Shown piece after piece: positions 31,373 to 40,022 of a DNA stretch of 64,000 nucleotides (position 1 is its first letter; the number at the start of each line of letters is the position of its first letter). Source of the DNA: an uncultured Eubacteriales bacterium (lineage in GTDB: Bacteria > Bacillota > Clostridia > Oscillospirales > Oscillospiraceae); assembly GCA_900546915.1 (NCBI GenBank), contig UREY01000008.1:1-64000 (forward strand). Reading direction: 5' to 3'. A model generated the notes under the pieces. It did no database searches, was not told the DNA's origin, and saw only the letters and a program-made list of their open reading frames with translations. Position numbers and translations under genes: made by a program.

Positions 31373-32971
31373 TCAGTCCAAGAGCTCGTCCTGAAGCTCC
31401 GGGGCCAGGGATTCCAGCAGGGGAAGCGCTTGGGCCTGGGTCCAGGTCCAGCCTCGAAGCCGGGGCTCTTCCCGGGCCTGCAGTGTGACGGCGCCGTTTT
31501 GCTCCGTCACGTAGTAGTATTCCAGGACCCGGTCGGCCAGGACTTCACGGGCTTGGGCGCGAATTTGCGGGTCCTCCGCCTTCAGGAGCCGCGCCAGCTG
31601 GGGAACGGCGCCGTCCGACAGACCGGCCAGGTGGGCCACGTCCACCGTATCCAGTCGGCCGGACAGGTAGGCGTTTACGTTGTAACGGGCGATCTGGGTG
31701 TCCACATCCATCCAGCCGGTCCAGCATCCCACCAGCAGAGCGGCCAAAACGGCGATTTTCATATAGGGAAAGCGGGGCGCTAAAATCCAGACGGCCACGC
31801 AGACCAGGGCGACCGCCACGCAGAGCATGAACAACGAGGTGAGGACCCGGAGCCGGGTCAGACCGAAGGCGCCGATGTACAAGCTCATTTTCGACGCCGC
31901 GCAGGCCGACAACACCAGGGAGAACAGGAGGATAAACAGGCAGAGAACCCGGGTGAGGACCGGCACGTTGGGATCCCGGCGGATCCGGCACAGGGACACC
32001 AGGACGATGAGCAGATTGATGCCGCACAGAGCGGCCATTTCGAAGAAGCCTCTGCGGGCATATTCCGCCGGGGTGAAGCCCTGGGGCAGGATGCCGCCGA
32101 AGGCGCTGAAGAAATAGGCCAGCTGGGAGACCAGATACAGCAGATAGAAAAAGGATACCGCCGCCAGAAAGGTGTTCAGCGTCACCGGGGAGAACCCTCC
32201 GGCCGGAGCGGGCCGGGGCTCCGGCTCCTGGTCCTGCGCCAGGGCCACAGGCCGGGCGTAGACGGGCAGAAACAGGAGAAAGCCGAACAGAACGGTGACG
32301 ATGAGCTCGGAGGCGTCTGCCAGGATGGTTTTTCCCATCAGGCCCTCGAAGGCGGCGTCGGAGCGGATGAGCAGGGGCAGAATGATGACGAGGGCCGGAA
32401 TGGACAGCAGCAGGCCCAAGAGCACGCCGCCGACGCGCCGCCGCTGGGGACCGTCGGGGGTTTGCTTGGTGAACAGGCCCCGTAAGGCGGGCGCGATTTG
32501 GGGGTAAGGCTCCGCCAGCAGAGCCCGGCCGGCTCCGGCCAGGGAAATGAGACGGCCCGCCGGATAGGAAGAAGCCCACACCGTTTGGCTCAGGCCCAGC
32601 AGGTAAGCGGTCATGGCCAGGAGCAACAGGAAAAACTTCACAAAGTCGTCGCTGCTGCGGGCCAAGGAGGCGGTCAGGATCAGACCGGCTGCCAGGCAGG
32701 CCAGGGGGTACCAGGACACGCGCCGGACCCGAAGCAGAAGGTAGACGGCGGTGACGGTGAAAATGCCGCAAATTCCCAGGGCGCAGCCCAGGCGGAGGCC
32801 GCTGTACAACAGGCTGTTGGCCGTCAGGAGGGATAAGACGGCCAACACAAGGGCCAGGGCCAGCTCCCTGCCGCCGGTGGGCAGGGCCGGAGCAGGGGGA
32901 AGGGGCGGACGGGGCTCCGCCGGGGGCAGGTCGGAGGTATAGGGGTTGTTCTCATAGGGACTGGATTTCAC
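31373..32971 (-). CDS. DUF4153/DUF4173-type multi-pass membrane protein
   Basis: A 532-residue protein with a Pro-rich cytoplasmic start and about 12 membrane helices, then a soluble C-terminal part of about 130 residues that contains a helical, HEAT-like piece (DVAHLAGLSDGAVPQLARLL). Family marks include QTVWASSYPAGRLISLAGAG, SDAAFEGLMGK and MSLYIGAFGLTRLRVLTSLF, seen in DUF4153/DUF4173 proteins of unknown function. The GTG at 32971 has GAGGAGG 7 bp upstream and overlaps the HTH regulator stop by 4 bp (GTGA), so I rejected a much longer frame. Confidence 0.78.
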   Translation of the reverse strand: MKSSPYENNPYTSDLPPAEPRPPLPPAPALPTGGRELALALVLAVLSLLTANSLLYSGLRLGCALGICGIFTVTAVYLLLRVRRVSWYPLACLAAGLILTASLARSSDDFVKFFLLLLAMTAYLLGLSQTVWASSYPAGRLISLAGAGRALLAEPYPQIAPALRGLFTKQTPDGPQRRRVGGVLLGLLLSIPALVIILPLLIRSDAAFEGLMGKTILADASELIVTVLFGFLLFLPVYARPVALAQDQEPEPRPAPAGGFSPVTLNTFLAAVSFFYLLYLVSQLAYFFSAFGGILPQGFTPAEYARRGFFEMAALCGINLLIVLVSLCRIRRDPNVPVLTRVLCLFILLFSLVLSACAASKMSLYIGAFGLTRLRVLTSLFMLCVAVALVCVAVWILAPRFPYMKIAVLAALLVGCWTGWMDVDTQIARYNVNAYLSGRLDTVDVAHLAGLSDGAVPQLARLLKAEDPQIRAQAREVLADRVLEYYYVTEQNGAVTLQAREEPRLRGWTWTQAQALPLLESLAPELQDELLD

Positions 32972-33183
32972 ACAGATTCCTCCTCTCGGTATTCCAAAAT
33001 GTCCCCGGGCTGGCAGCCCAGGGCCTTGCATATGGCGTCCAGGGTGCTGAAGCGGATGGCCTTGGCCTTCCCGGTTTTCAAAATAGACAGGTTGGCCTGG
33101 GTGATGCCCACCTGCTCGGCCAGCTCCTGGGAGCTGATGCGCCTGTGGGCCATGACGATGTTTAAGTTTACATAAATAGCCAT
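32968..33183 (-). CDS. Small XRE-family HTH regulator (YozG-like)
   Basis: A 71-residue Cro/CI-type protein. The helix-turn-helix is SSQELAEQVGITQANLSILK, followed by GKAKAIRFSTLDAICKALGC and QPGDILEY, the pattern of the YozG group. These are often encoded with DUF2975 membrane proteins, as here. The ATG at 33183 follows GGAG. It probably regulates its own operon, with DUF2975 upstream and DUF4153 downstream. Confidence 0.9.
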   Translation of the reverse strand: MAIYVNLNIVMAHRRISSQELAEQVGITQANLSILKTGKAKAIRFSTLDAICKALGCQPGDILEYREEESV

Positions 33184-33192
33184 ACCCAACTC

Positions 33193-33639
33193 CTATATGG
33201 TGAGATCGTTTTCTTCCCGCAGCCGGGTGGCGGCGTCCATCACGTTGGCGACCACCGCGATGACCAGGCAGAGAAAGGCCATGATCAGGGTGACGAAGAG
33301 CAGCGGCGGGTACAGAAAGGCGCAGAGGAAGCAGATCAGGCTGACGGCCCCGCAGTGATAAATCAGGCGGCGGATGCTCCGGACGTTGGCCTGCAAAAAT
33401 ACCTGCCCCCGGCGAATGCGGCGCAGAAGCCGGTCCAGATCGGCCAGGGCCAGGCCGGTGGGAATCAGGCAGAGATAATACCCGGCCAGAATGGCGCTCT
33501 GTCCGGCGGGAGTCAACAAGCGGAGCCGGCCGTACCAGGAGACAGCCTCCGGCATCCAACAGGCCAGCACCAGAAGCAGTCCGGCGACGGTCCGGCCCGC
33601 CCAGAGACAGACGGTGGCGGAGGGGTGTTTGGTTGGCAT
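33193..33639 (-). CDS. DUF2975 family membrane protein
   Basis: A 148-residue protein with four membrane helices. LADLDRLLRRIRRGQVFLQANVR carries the family's basic central loop (DxLLxxIRxGxVF). DUF2975 proteins have no known activity but are almost always next to a small YozG-like regulator, found here 9 bp downstream. The ATG is preceded by AGGAGG. Confidence 0.85.
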   Translation of the reverse strand: MPTKHPSATVCLWAGRTVAGLLLVLACWMPEAVSWYGRLRLLTPAGQSAILAGYYLCLIPTGLALADLDRLLRRIRRGQVFLQANVRSIRRLIYHCGAVSLICFLCAFLYPPLLFVTLIMAFLCLVIAVVANVMDAATRLREENDLTI

Positions 33640-33674
33640 GAAATAACCTCCTGTGTGGAAGATGGATTGCTCCC

Positions 33675-33703
33675 ATGATATACCCGGATTTATCGTTTGT
33701 CAA
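33675..33703 (-). promoter_or_regulatory. Promoter of the DUF2975 operon
   Basis: On the minus strand a perfect TTGACA (33703-33698) and TATCAT (33680-33675) are 17 bp apart. Confidence 0.7.
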
Positions 33704-33820
33704 TAAAAATTTTCTCAAAATCAATAAATAGCCGCCTGGGATGGTGTGGAGGGTCCGGCGCTGCCGGGGAGTCCCGGCAGACATTCAACCGCCTGGGTGT
33801 GACGGAAAACGGCAAAATCG

Positions 33821-33849
33821 TTGCAATTTCTCCTGCTCCATGGTACAAT
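33821..33849 (+). promoter_or_regulatory. Promoter of the DUF2207 gene
   Basis: TTGCAA (33821-33826) and TACAAT (33844-33849) with a 17-bp spacer lie 70 bp before the start codon. Confidence 0.6.
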
Positions 33850-33918
33850 ACTGCAAAAGAACGGATATGTCTTGGAGGCCCTGGGGGCTTTCCCATGGGG
33901 CACGGAAGGAGGGGTTGC

Positions 33919-35613
33919 GTGAGACGGTTTTGGATGGTGTTGCTCTGTCTGCTGCTGTTTGCGCTGCCGGTTTCGGCAGAGGAGACCGGCAACGCCGTTC
34001 AGGTGACGGCCGCCGTTGAGGCGGACGGTTCCTGCCGGATGACGGTGCAGTGGACGTTGCAGCTGCCGGAGCCGGTGCAATCCCTGGCGCTGCCGGTGGG
34101 CGGCGGAGCCGAGGAGGTCACGGTCAACGGCGTGGAGGCCGAGGTGCGTCAAATCGCCGGGCACAGCGCCGTGGTTCTGGAGAGCGAAGCCGGTTTTGCC
34201 GGAGCGCAGTCCTTTGCCCTGGCGTACCGCTTGCCCGATTGTGTCCGGGAGGCCGACGATTGGACCCTGGTCCTTCCCCTCCTGCCGGAGGGGCTGGCCT
34301 ATCCCGTGGAGCGGATGACCTTTCAGGTGACCCTGCCCGGCTCTTTTTCGGAGATGCCCTGCTTTACCAGCGGCTATTATGGAGAGGACATCGACAATTA
34401 TATGACGGTCTCCGTGGAGGACAACGTGATTTCCGGCTCTGTGAATACGGCGCTGCGGGACCAGGAGAGCCTGATTCTCACCCTGGATACCTCGGAGGAG
34501 CTTTTTCCCCGGACCGACCGGACGGGGCGGCTTTTCTCCAAGGTCCGTCCGGCGGCCCTTGCCTTCGGCCTGGCGGCCCTTCTGTATTGGGTGCTGCGGC
34601 TCCGTTGGCGGCTCGGGGCGGTGACGGCCCAGAGCCATGCCCCTGTGGGTGTGGGCCCGGGGGAGGTGCGCTGCCGCCTTTTGGCCGAAAGTCCCGATTT
34701 TCCCCTGATGGTGGTGTCCTGGGCGCAGCTTGGGTATTTGACGATTCACGTCAATCAGGATTGGGCCGTGACGCTGCACAAGCGGATGGATATGGGCAAC
34801 GAACGCAGCGGCTATGAAAACCGCCTGTTCCGGTCGCTGTTCGGCCGGGAGCAGATGGCCGACGGCGCCGGGCCCCGCGTGCAGGCGCTGAGGGCGCAGG
34901 TTGCGGCATCCCGGCCCCGGGTCCGGGGACAATTCCGCCGGAGGGGCGGAAATCCGCTTTGGGCGCGGCTTCTGGGCGCGGGGATGGGGCTGTGCACCGG
35001 CGTGGCCGCAGGAGATCTTCTGGCGCCGGAGGCGGGCTGGCGGATTGCCGTCCTGGCGGCGGCCGGTCTGGTGGGCGCTGTGAGCGCGTGGCTGCTCCAG
35101 GGGGGCTTCCGGGGCCTGCTGTCCTGGAACCGGCGTCCCGGCTTTTACGCGTCGGCTGCGGCCTGCGGGCTGCTCCTGCTGGGGCTGTGGGCCGGATGCT
35201 GGGGGCTGGCGTTGCTCTGCTGCCTGGTGCAGTGTCTGCTGGGCCTGCTGACCTTATTCGGAGGCCGGCGCAGCGAGGCGGGGCGGCACACGGTCGCGGC
35301 GCTTTTGGGCCTGCGGCGGTATTTGAAGACGGCGGACCGGAAGCAGCTGCGCCGGATCCTCCGCAAAAATCCGGATTATTACTATGATTTGGCGCCCTAT
35401 GCCCTGGCCCTGGGGGTGGACGGGAAATTTGCCCGGCAGCTGGCCGATACGCGCCTGGCGGGCTGCTCCTGGCTGGTGACGGATTTTCCCCAGGCCGCGA
35501 AAGCGGAGCAGTGGTATCCCCTGCTGCGGCAGGTGACGCGCATTTTGCGCGGCGGCGCGCCGGAGCGCGGAGCGGCTCCGTCTGCCCGGCGCTCCCAAAA
35601 AGCGCGACTGTAG
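33919..35613 (+). CDS. DUF2207-like membrane protein
   Basis: A 564-residue exported and membrane-anchored protein. It has a signal peptide (1-20, FALPVSA cut), an outer beta domain of about 200 residues (DDWTLVLPLLPEGLAYPVER, FTSGYYGEDIDNYM), a membrane helix (about 222-238), and a cytoplasmic winged-helix-like part (MVVSWAQLGYLTI). Two more hydrophobic hairpins and a C-terminal domain (LLGLRRYLKTADRKQLRRIL, DYYYDLAPYALALGV) follow. This is the DUF2207 layout, of unknown function. The GTG at 33919 follows AGGAGG; the frame is open further up but crosses the promoter. Confidence 0.72.
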   Translation: MRRFWMVLLCLLLFALPVSAEETGNAVQVTAAVEADGSCRMTVQWTLQLPEPVQSLALPVGGGAEEVTVNGVEAEVRQIAGHSAVVLESEAGFAGAQSFALAYRLPDCVREADDWTLVLPLLPEGLAYPVERMTFQVTLPGSFSEMPCFTSGYYGEDIDNYMTVSVEDNVISGSVNTALRDQESLILTLDTSEELFPRTDRTGRLFSKVRPAALAFGLAALLYWVLRLRWRLGAVTAQSHAPVGVGPGEVRCRLLAESPDFPLMVVSWAQLGYLTIHVNQDWAVTLHKRMDMGNERSGYENRLFRSLFGREQMADGAGPRVQALRAQVAASRPRVRGQFRRRGGNPLWARLLGAGMGLCTGVAAGDLLAPEAGWRIAVLAAAGLVGAVSAWLLQGGFRGLLSWNRRPGFYASAAACGLLLLGLWAGCWGLALLCCLVQCLLGLLTLFGGRRSEAGRHTVAALLGLRRYLKTADRKQLRRILRKNPDYYYDLAPYALALGVDGKFARQLADTRLAGCSWLVTDFPQAAKAEQWYPLLRQVTRILRGGAPERGAAPSARRSQKARL

Positions 35614-35637
35614 ATCATTGGAAAAGGAGAGAGAACC

Positions 35638-36417
35638 ATGGGGGGAGAAAAAGCCGCCCGGCTGCGGAGCCGGGGCTCCAAACGACGCATCAGCACGGAT
35701 ATTTTAAAAATCATCGGCCTTTTGCTCACGGTGGACGGCACCGTGGGGGCGGCTCTGCTGCAGAATAGCTTCCTGTCGGCGGAGGGGAATCTGTCTCAAT
35801 TTGAGCAGCTTCTGAGGATTTTTCAGACCGGCCAGCAAAGCGCCGGGATGGCGGCTTGGGCGGTGGTCAGCAATTGCCTGGCCTCCATTGCCTGGCCGAT
35901 TTTCGCCTATCTTGCCGTGGAGGGCCTGCGCAATACCTCCAGCTTTCCCCGCTATGCCCTGCGGCTGCTGGTGACGGCGGTGGTCAGTGAGGTGCCGTAT
36001 GATCTGGTGATGTCCGGCAAGTGGGTGGACTGGTCCAGTCAAAATTTCCTCTTTTCGCTGCTCATCGGCTTGGTGATGCTGTATGTGGCCCAGGAGGTGG
36101 GGGAGAGCCGGGAGAAATCCGGCGCCCTTCGGGTCGCCCTGCTGGTGGGAGCTGTGCTGTGGACCTTTTTGATTCAGAGCCAGCTGGGCATTTTGGTGGT
36201 TCTGTCCATGGCGGTGATGTATTACCTGTCGGAGCACCGGGGGTGGAGAGATCTCCTGGTCGCCCTGCTGGGCCTGGCGACGGTCCCGGCCTCCCTGGGC
36301 GTTTTGCTGATTCACTTCCACAAAGAGGGCCCGTGTATGCTCCCCAAATGGTTCTACTATTTGGCCTACCCGCTGCAGCTGTTGATTGTGGGCTTGGCGT
36401 GCCGCTTTTTGGTGTGA
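35638..36417 (+). CDS. TraX-like membrane protein
   Basis: A 259-residue protein with a basic start and about eight membrane helices. It fits the TraX family: STDILKIIGLLLTVDGTVGA, the SIAWPIFAYLAVEGLRNTSS helix-loop and the SEVPYDLVMSGKWVD segment are characteristic. TraX of F plasmid acetylates pilin, but chromosomal Firmicute relatives have no known role. The ATG follows AAAAGGAGAG, 24 bp after the DUF2207 gene, so both probably share a transcript. Confidence 0.8.
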   Translation: MGGEKAARLRSRGSKRRISTDILKIIGLLLTVDGTVGAALLQNSFLSAEGNLSQFEQLLRIFQTGQQSAGMAAWAVVSNCLASIAWPIFAYLAVEGLRNTSSFPRYALRLLVTAVVSEVPYDLVMSGKWVDWSSQNFLFSLLIGLVMLYVAQEVGESREKSGALRVALLVGAVLWTFLIQSQLGILVVLSMAVMYYLSEHRGWRDLLVALLGLATVPASLGVLLIHFHKEGPCMLPKWFYYLAYPLQLLIVGLACRFLV

Positions 36418-36536
36418 GGCTTCCGGCCCGGGCGGTTCTTGGGAGCGGGGCGGCGCTTCAGCCCCGGCGCAAAGACCTGTGCCGGGGCTGTGTGGGCGTA
36501 GACGGAAGACATATGCTGTTCAAAGGAGAGATGAGG

Positions 36537-37028
36537 ATGTTTCGTGATATGCGCAGAGGCCGTCAGGCGTTGTCGCCGGAGGCCTGCAGGGAGATTTTAC
36601 ACCGGGGGACCTCCGGCGTTTTGGCGCTTTCCGGGGACGGCGGCTATCCCTACGCAGTTCCCATCAGCTATGTGTTCGATGGAGCCAAGCTGTATTTTCA
36701 CTGCGCCAAGTCCGGCCATAAGCTGGACGCCGTAAGGAGAAATCCGAAGGCCTCTTTTTGCGTCGTGGATCAGGATCAGATTGTCCCGGAGCGGTATACC
36801 ACGTATTACCGCAGCGTCATTGCCTTCGGCGTCATGCGGATTTTGGAGGACGACGGGGAAAAACGCGCCGCGGTGGAAAAGCTGGCGGTGAAATATGCCC
36901 CGGAGGACAGCGCCGCCCACCGGGAGGACGCCGTTTGCCGGAGCTGGGCGGGGCTGTGTATGCTGGAGATGGAGATAGAGCGCCTCACGGGGAAGGAAGC
37001 CGTGGAGCTGGTGGAAAAGCCGGTCTGA
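36537..37028 (+). CDS. Pyridoxamine 5'-phosphate oxidase-like flavin-binding protein
   Basis: A 163-residue split-barrel protein of the NimA/PNPOx-like group. RRGRQALSPEACREILHRGT, then GVLALSGDGGYPYAVPISYV, LYFHCAKSGHKLDAVRRNPK and CVVDQDQIVPERYTTYYRSV form the usual FMN-binding barrel. Such small proteins bind flavin or haem; NimA relatives reduce nitroimidazoles, but that activity cannot be read here. I chose the ATG at 36537 because AAAGGAG is 8 bp upstream; the ATG at 36531 is too close to it. Confidence 0.83.
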   Translation: MFRDMRRGRQALSPEACREILHRGTSGVLALSGDGGYPYAVPISYVFDGAKLYFHCAKSGHKLDAVRRNPKASFCVVDQDQIVPERYTTYYRSVIAFGVMRILEDDGEKRAAVEKLAVKYAPEDSAAHREDAVCRSWAGLCMLEMEIERLTGKEAVELVEKPV

Positions 37029-37149
37029 TTGCGCGCCGGGATTTCCTCCGGCTTCCGGGGCAGGTCTGGATTTCACAAAAGGAAACGAGGAAAAATAGGA
37101 AAAGGGCCCTGTTGCAGCGTGGACATTTCGGAAATTTTGCCGAATATTT

Positions 37150-37189
37150 TAGCGGGAGAAACCACGAGTTTTCGTGATTCCTCCCGCTA
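37150..37189 (+). terminator. Hairpin between converging genes
   Basis: Outer stem TAGCGGGAG/CTCCCGCTA (37150-37158 with 37181-37189) with an inner CACGA/TCGTG pairing, followed by TTTCTAACTTTT. It probably terminates the flavoprotein gene. Confidence 0.55.
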
Positions 37190-37264
37190 TTTCTAACTTT
37201 TAGAAAAGGTAGCTTGGCAACAGGCCCCTTGGTTTTATGAAAAGCGCGCCGCCCGGGTAAGCCG

Positions 37265-38563
37265 CTACCGGCCCGCCTCCTGCAGGATCACGTCCGCAGT
37301 CAGCTGTCGGCCGGACCGGTAGAGGATCAAATTGACGGTGTCCCCGACGGAGAAGCCGCCCAGGGCGGCGGTGAGATCGTCCTCTGAGGTGACCCGGTAC
37401 CCGCTGACGCTGAGAATGACGTCGCCGCTGCGGAGGCCTGCGGACCAAGCGTTGGAGCCCTCGTCCACATCGGTGACGTATAACCCGTCGGGTACGTTGA
37501 AGTAAAGCCGGTACTGCAAATCCGGCACGGTGATTTCCACGCCCAGGGACGGACGGCCCGGTACGTAGCCGGTTTCAATCAGCTGATCGATCACTTCCTT
37601 GGCGACATGGATGGGAATGGCAAACCCCAGGCCTTCCACCACGGCGTTGCTGGAATAGCCGCCGATTTTGGCGGTGTTGATGCCGATGACCTGGCCGTAG
37701 CAGTTGATCAGCGGCCCGCCGGAGTTGCCCTCGTTCAGAGCGGCGGTGGTTTGAATCAGGGTCAGCGTCCGGCCCTGGATGGTGAGGTTGCGGTTGATGG
37801 CGGAGATGATTCCCTCGGTCATGGTTCCCCGCAGCTCGATGCCCAGGGGGTCGCCGATGGCGGCGACGGCGTCGCCCACCTGGGCCTGGGAGGAGTCGCC
37901 GAATTCGGCGGCCGTCAGATTTTCCCCGTCGATGTGCAGGACGGCCAAGTCGCTGGCGCTGTCCTTTCCCACCAATTGCGCGTCGTACACGCGCTCATCG
38001 GATAAGGTGACGGTGAGATGGTAGGCGTCGTCCACCACGTGGCAGTTGGTGATGATATAGCCGGATTGGGACATGACGATGCCCGAGCCGTAAGAGCTCC
38101 CGTCCGCCTGGGAGGCGGTGATGGATACCACCGAGGGACTGACCTTCCGATAGATCTCCTGGAGGGAGAGCCCGCCGGACTGGAGCGGGTTGGCCACGGC
38201 CTCCGGCGTCTCGGAGATGAGCAATTCGGTGTCGTCGTCCTGGGCGCCGGTTGCCTCCAGGATCTGCGGTTCCGGCTCGGTGGATTCCGAGGGCTGCGTT
38301 GCGGCCGGTGTGGTGGGGTCGGCCTGTTGGGGGACGTCCTCCGTCTCCTGGGGGGGGACGGCGGGGTCCAGGTTCATGAGGACGGCGCCTCCTGTGAGAC
38401 CGCCGAAGAAAATGCAGGCCAAAAGCGCTGCCGCCACCCAACCGCCGTGGTTTTTCGGGGGGCGGGTATTCCCTGTTTCATAGAAACCGTTGAACCGCTC
38501 CTCCTGGGTTTGGGAGAAAGGTGTATACTCCGGCTCCAACGGGTTTTTATCGTCATGGAACAT
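37265..38563 (-). CDS. HtrA/DegP-like S1C serine protease
   Basis: A 432-residue membrane-anchored protease. A short cytoplasmic start precedes one membrane helix (about 42-62) and an acidic/Pro linker. The trypsin-like domain has His in TNCHVV, Asp in SDLAVL and Ser in NEGNSGGPL; one PDZ domain (YVTDVDEGSNAWSAGLRSGD) ends the protein. It degrades or refolds damaged exported proteins outside the membrane. The ATG at 38563 has GAGG 8 bp upstream. It follows the kinase gene by 16 bp and is the last gene of a regulator-kinase-protease operon. Confidence 0.92.
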   Translation of the reverse strand: MFHDDKNPLEPEYTPFSQTQEERFNGFYETGNTRPPKNHGGWVAAALLACIFFGGLTGGAVLMNLDPAVPPQETEDVPQQADPTTPAATQPSESTEPEPQILEATGAQDDDTELLISETPEAVANPLQSGGLSLQEIYRKVSPSVVSITASQADGSSYGSGIVMSQSGYIITNCHVVDDAYHLTVTLSDERVYDAQLVGKDSASDLAVLHIDGENLTAAEFGDSSQAQVGDAVAAIGDPLGIELRGTMTEGIISAINRNLTIQGRTLTLIQTTAALNEGNSGGPLINCYGQVIGINTAKIGGYSSNAVVEGLGFAIPIHVAKEVIDQLIETGYVPGRPSLGVEITVPDLQYRLYFNVPDGLYVTDVDEGSNAWSAGLRSGDVILSVSGYRVTSEDDLTAALGGFSVGDTVNLILYRSGRQLTADVILQEAGR

Positions 38564-38579
38564 AAGCATAGCCTCGCAA

Positions 38580-40022
38580 TTACAAGCTGTTTACCTCGGT
38601 CAGAGTGAAGGTGAATTCGGTTTTTCCATCCCGGCTGGTGACGGAAATATCTTCACCGTGACTGCAGATGATGGTTTTTACGATATACAGGCCCAGGCCC
38701 CAGCCGTCCCGGTTGAGACTCCGGCTCTTGTCGATTTTATGAAACCGGTCGAATACCAGGGGGAGCTCCTCCGGGGGAATGGTGTCGCCGGTGTTGGAGA
38801 CGGAGACGTATACCTTACTCCCGGACTCCCGAAGACTCAGCCCCAGCTGCCCGCCCGGGGTGCAGAATTTGACCGCGTTGTCGATCAGGTTATAGACCAC
38901 CTGGGTCACGGCGTCCAGCTCCCCCAGGGCGTAAACGGGGTATTCCGGGAAGTCGACGGCCACCTGAAGGGCCTTGTCGTTGATTTTCTGCTCGAAGGTG
39001 ATGAGCACCTGCCCCAGACACTCGGACACGTCGAAGCGCACCATTTTGTCCGGGGGAATGCCCTGGTCCTGGAGCCGGGATACCTCCAGCATGCTGCGCA
39101 CCAGACGGCTCAGGCGTTTTACCTCGTCGGAGACCAGGGTGAGGTACTGCCGCCGCTTTTCCGGCGGAATGGTGCCGTCCAAAATGCCGTCTACATAGCC
39201 GCCGATGGTGGTCATAGGCGTCTTCAGCTCGTGGCTGACGTTGGCGACGAACTCCTGGCGCTGGTACTCGCTCTGCTCCAGAGAGGAGGCCATATTGTTA
39301 AACGCCACGGCCAGCTCGTCGATTTCCACCGTATTGTCCCCCCCGGTTTCCACCCGGGCCTTGAGATTTCCGTGGCCGAATTCCTTGGCGGCGTTGGCCA
39401 TGGCCTTTAAGGGGCGGCACTGATTTTGGGTGAAGATGGAAATGCACATGACGGTCAGCAGCAGAACAATCAGGGCGACGAATATAAACATCTGGATAAT
39501 CTGGGATAGGATGATCCCCATGCCCCGCACCGGCTCGGAGACCACCACCAGACCGCCCACCGTCCCGTCGGACATCAGGCAGGGCTGGGCCGCCAGATAG
39601 CGCTCGTCGTCGTATACGCCGGTTAGGACGCCGGTACGGAAGTCCTGCCCGGTTTGCAGCGCCTGCTGGACGTAGTCCGGGTCCAGGGTCAGGCCGATGT
39701 GCCGGCACACCAGCTCCTGGCAGGAGCAGGTGACGACCTGCCCGCCGGTGTCGCACACCAGCGCGTCGGTTTGCGCCACCTGGGAGGCAAAGGACAGGTT
39801 CATGTGAAAGGCGAGGGCGACGTCGCTGCCCGCGCCGGAGGAGTACCCGGCGTATTTGGCGGCCAGCTCGGCCACGGCGGCGGCGGTGGCCCGAAGATCC
39901 TCCTCGCGCTCGCCGGTCAAGTAATTTTTCACCAAGGCGCGAAAGGAGGCGCCCATGCCCACCACGGCAACCAGGACAATCAGCGCCGTCACGGAAAACA
40001 GACGGCCGAATGTGGTTTTCAC
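38580..40022 (-). CDS. Sensor histidine kinase with a cysteine-rich outer domain
   Basis: A 480-residue membrane kinase. Helices at about 9-28 and 172-196 flank a sensor domain of about 140 residues that contains Cys90, Cys99, Cys101, Cys106 and Cys148 (VCDTGGQVVTCSCQELVCRH). A HAMP domain follows, then HisKA with His264 (FVANVSHELKTPMTTIGGYV). The ATPase domain shows the N box (VVYNLIDNAVKF), NTGDTIP and GLGL (DGWGLGLYIVK). Its start overlaps the regulator stop by 4 bp and htrA follows, so envelope-damage sensing is likely. The cysteines suggest redox or metal input; this is inference. Confidence 0.92.
   Translation of the reverse strand: MKTTFGRLFSVTALIVLVAVVGMGASFRALVKNYLTGEREEDLRATAAAVAELAAKYAGYSSGAGSDVALAFHMNLSFASQVAQTDALVCDTGGQVVTCSCQELVCRHIGLTLDPDYVQQALQTGQDFRTGVLTGVYDDERYLAAQPCLMSDGTVGGLVVVSEPVRGMGIILSQIIQMFIFVALIVLLLTVMCISIFTQNQCRPLKAMANAAKEFGHGNLKARVETGGDNTVEIDELAVAFNNMASSLEQSEYQRQEFVANVSHELKTPMTTIGGYVDGILDGTIPPEKRRQYLTLVSDEVKRLSRLVRSMLEVSRLQDQGIPPDKMVRFDVSECLGQVLITFEQKINDKALQVAVDFPEYPVYALGELDAVTQVVYNLIDNAVKFCTPGGQLGLSLRESGSKVYVSVSNTGDTIPPEELPLVFDRFHKIDKSRSLNRDGWGLGLYIVKTIICSHGEDISVTSRDGKTEFTFTLTEVNSL

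Noticed and set aside
32972..33784. N-terminal extension of the DUF4153-type protein through the HTH and DUF2975 genes
   Set aside because: The GTG at 32971 has a strong ribosome site, and the extension is antisense-like filler overlapping two real genes.
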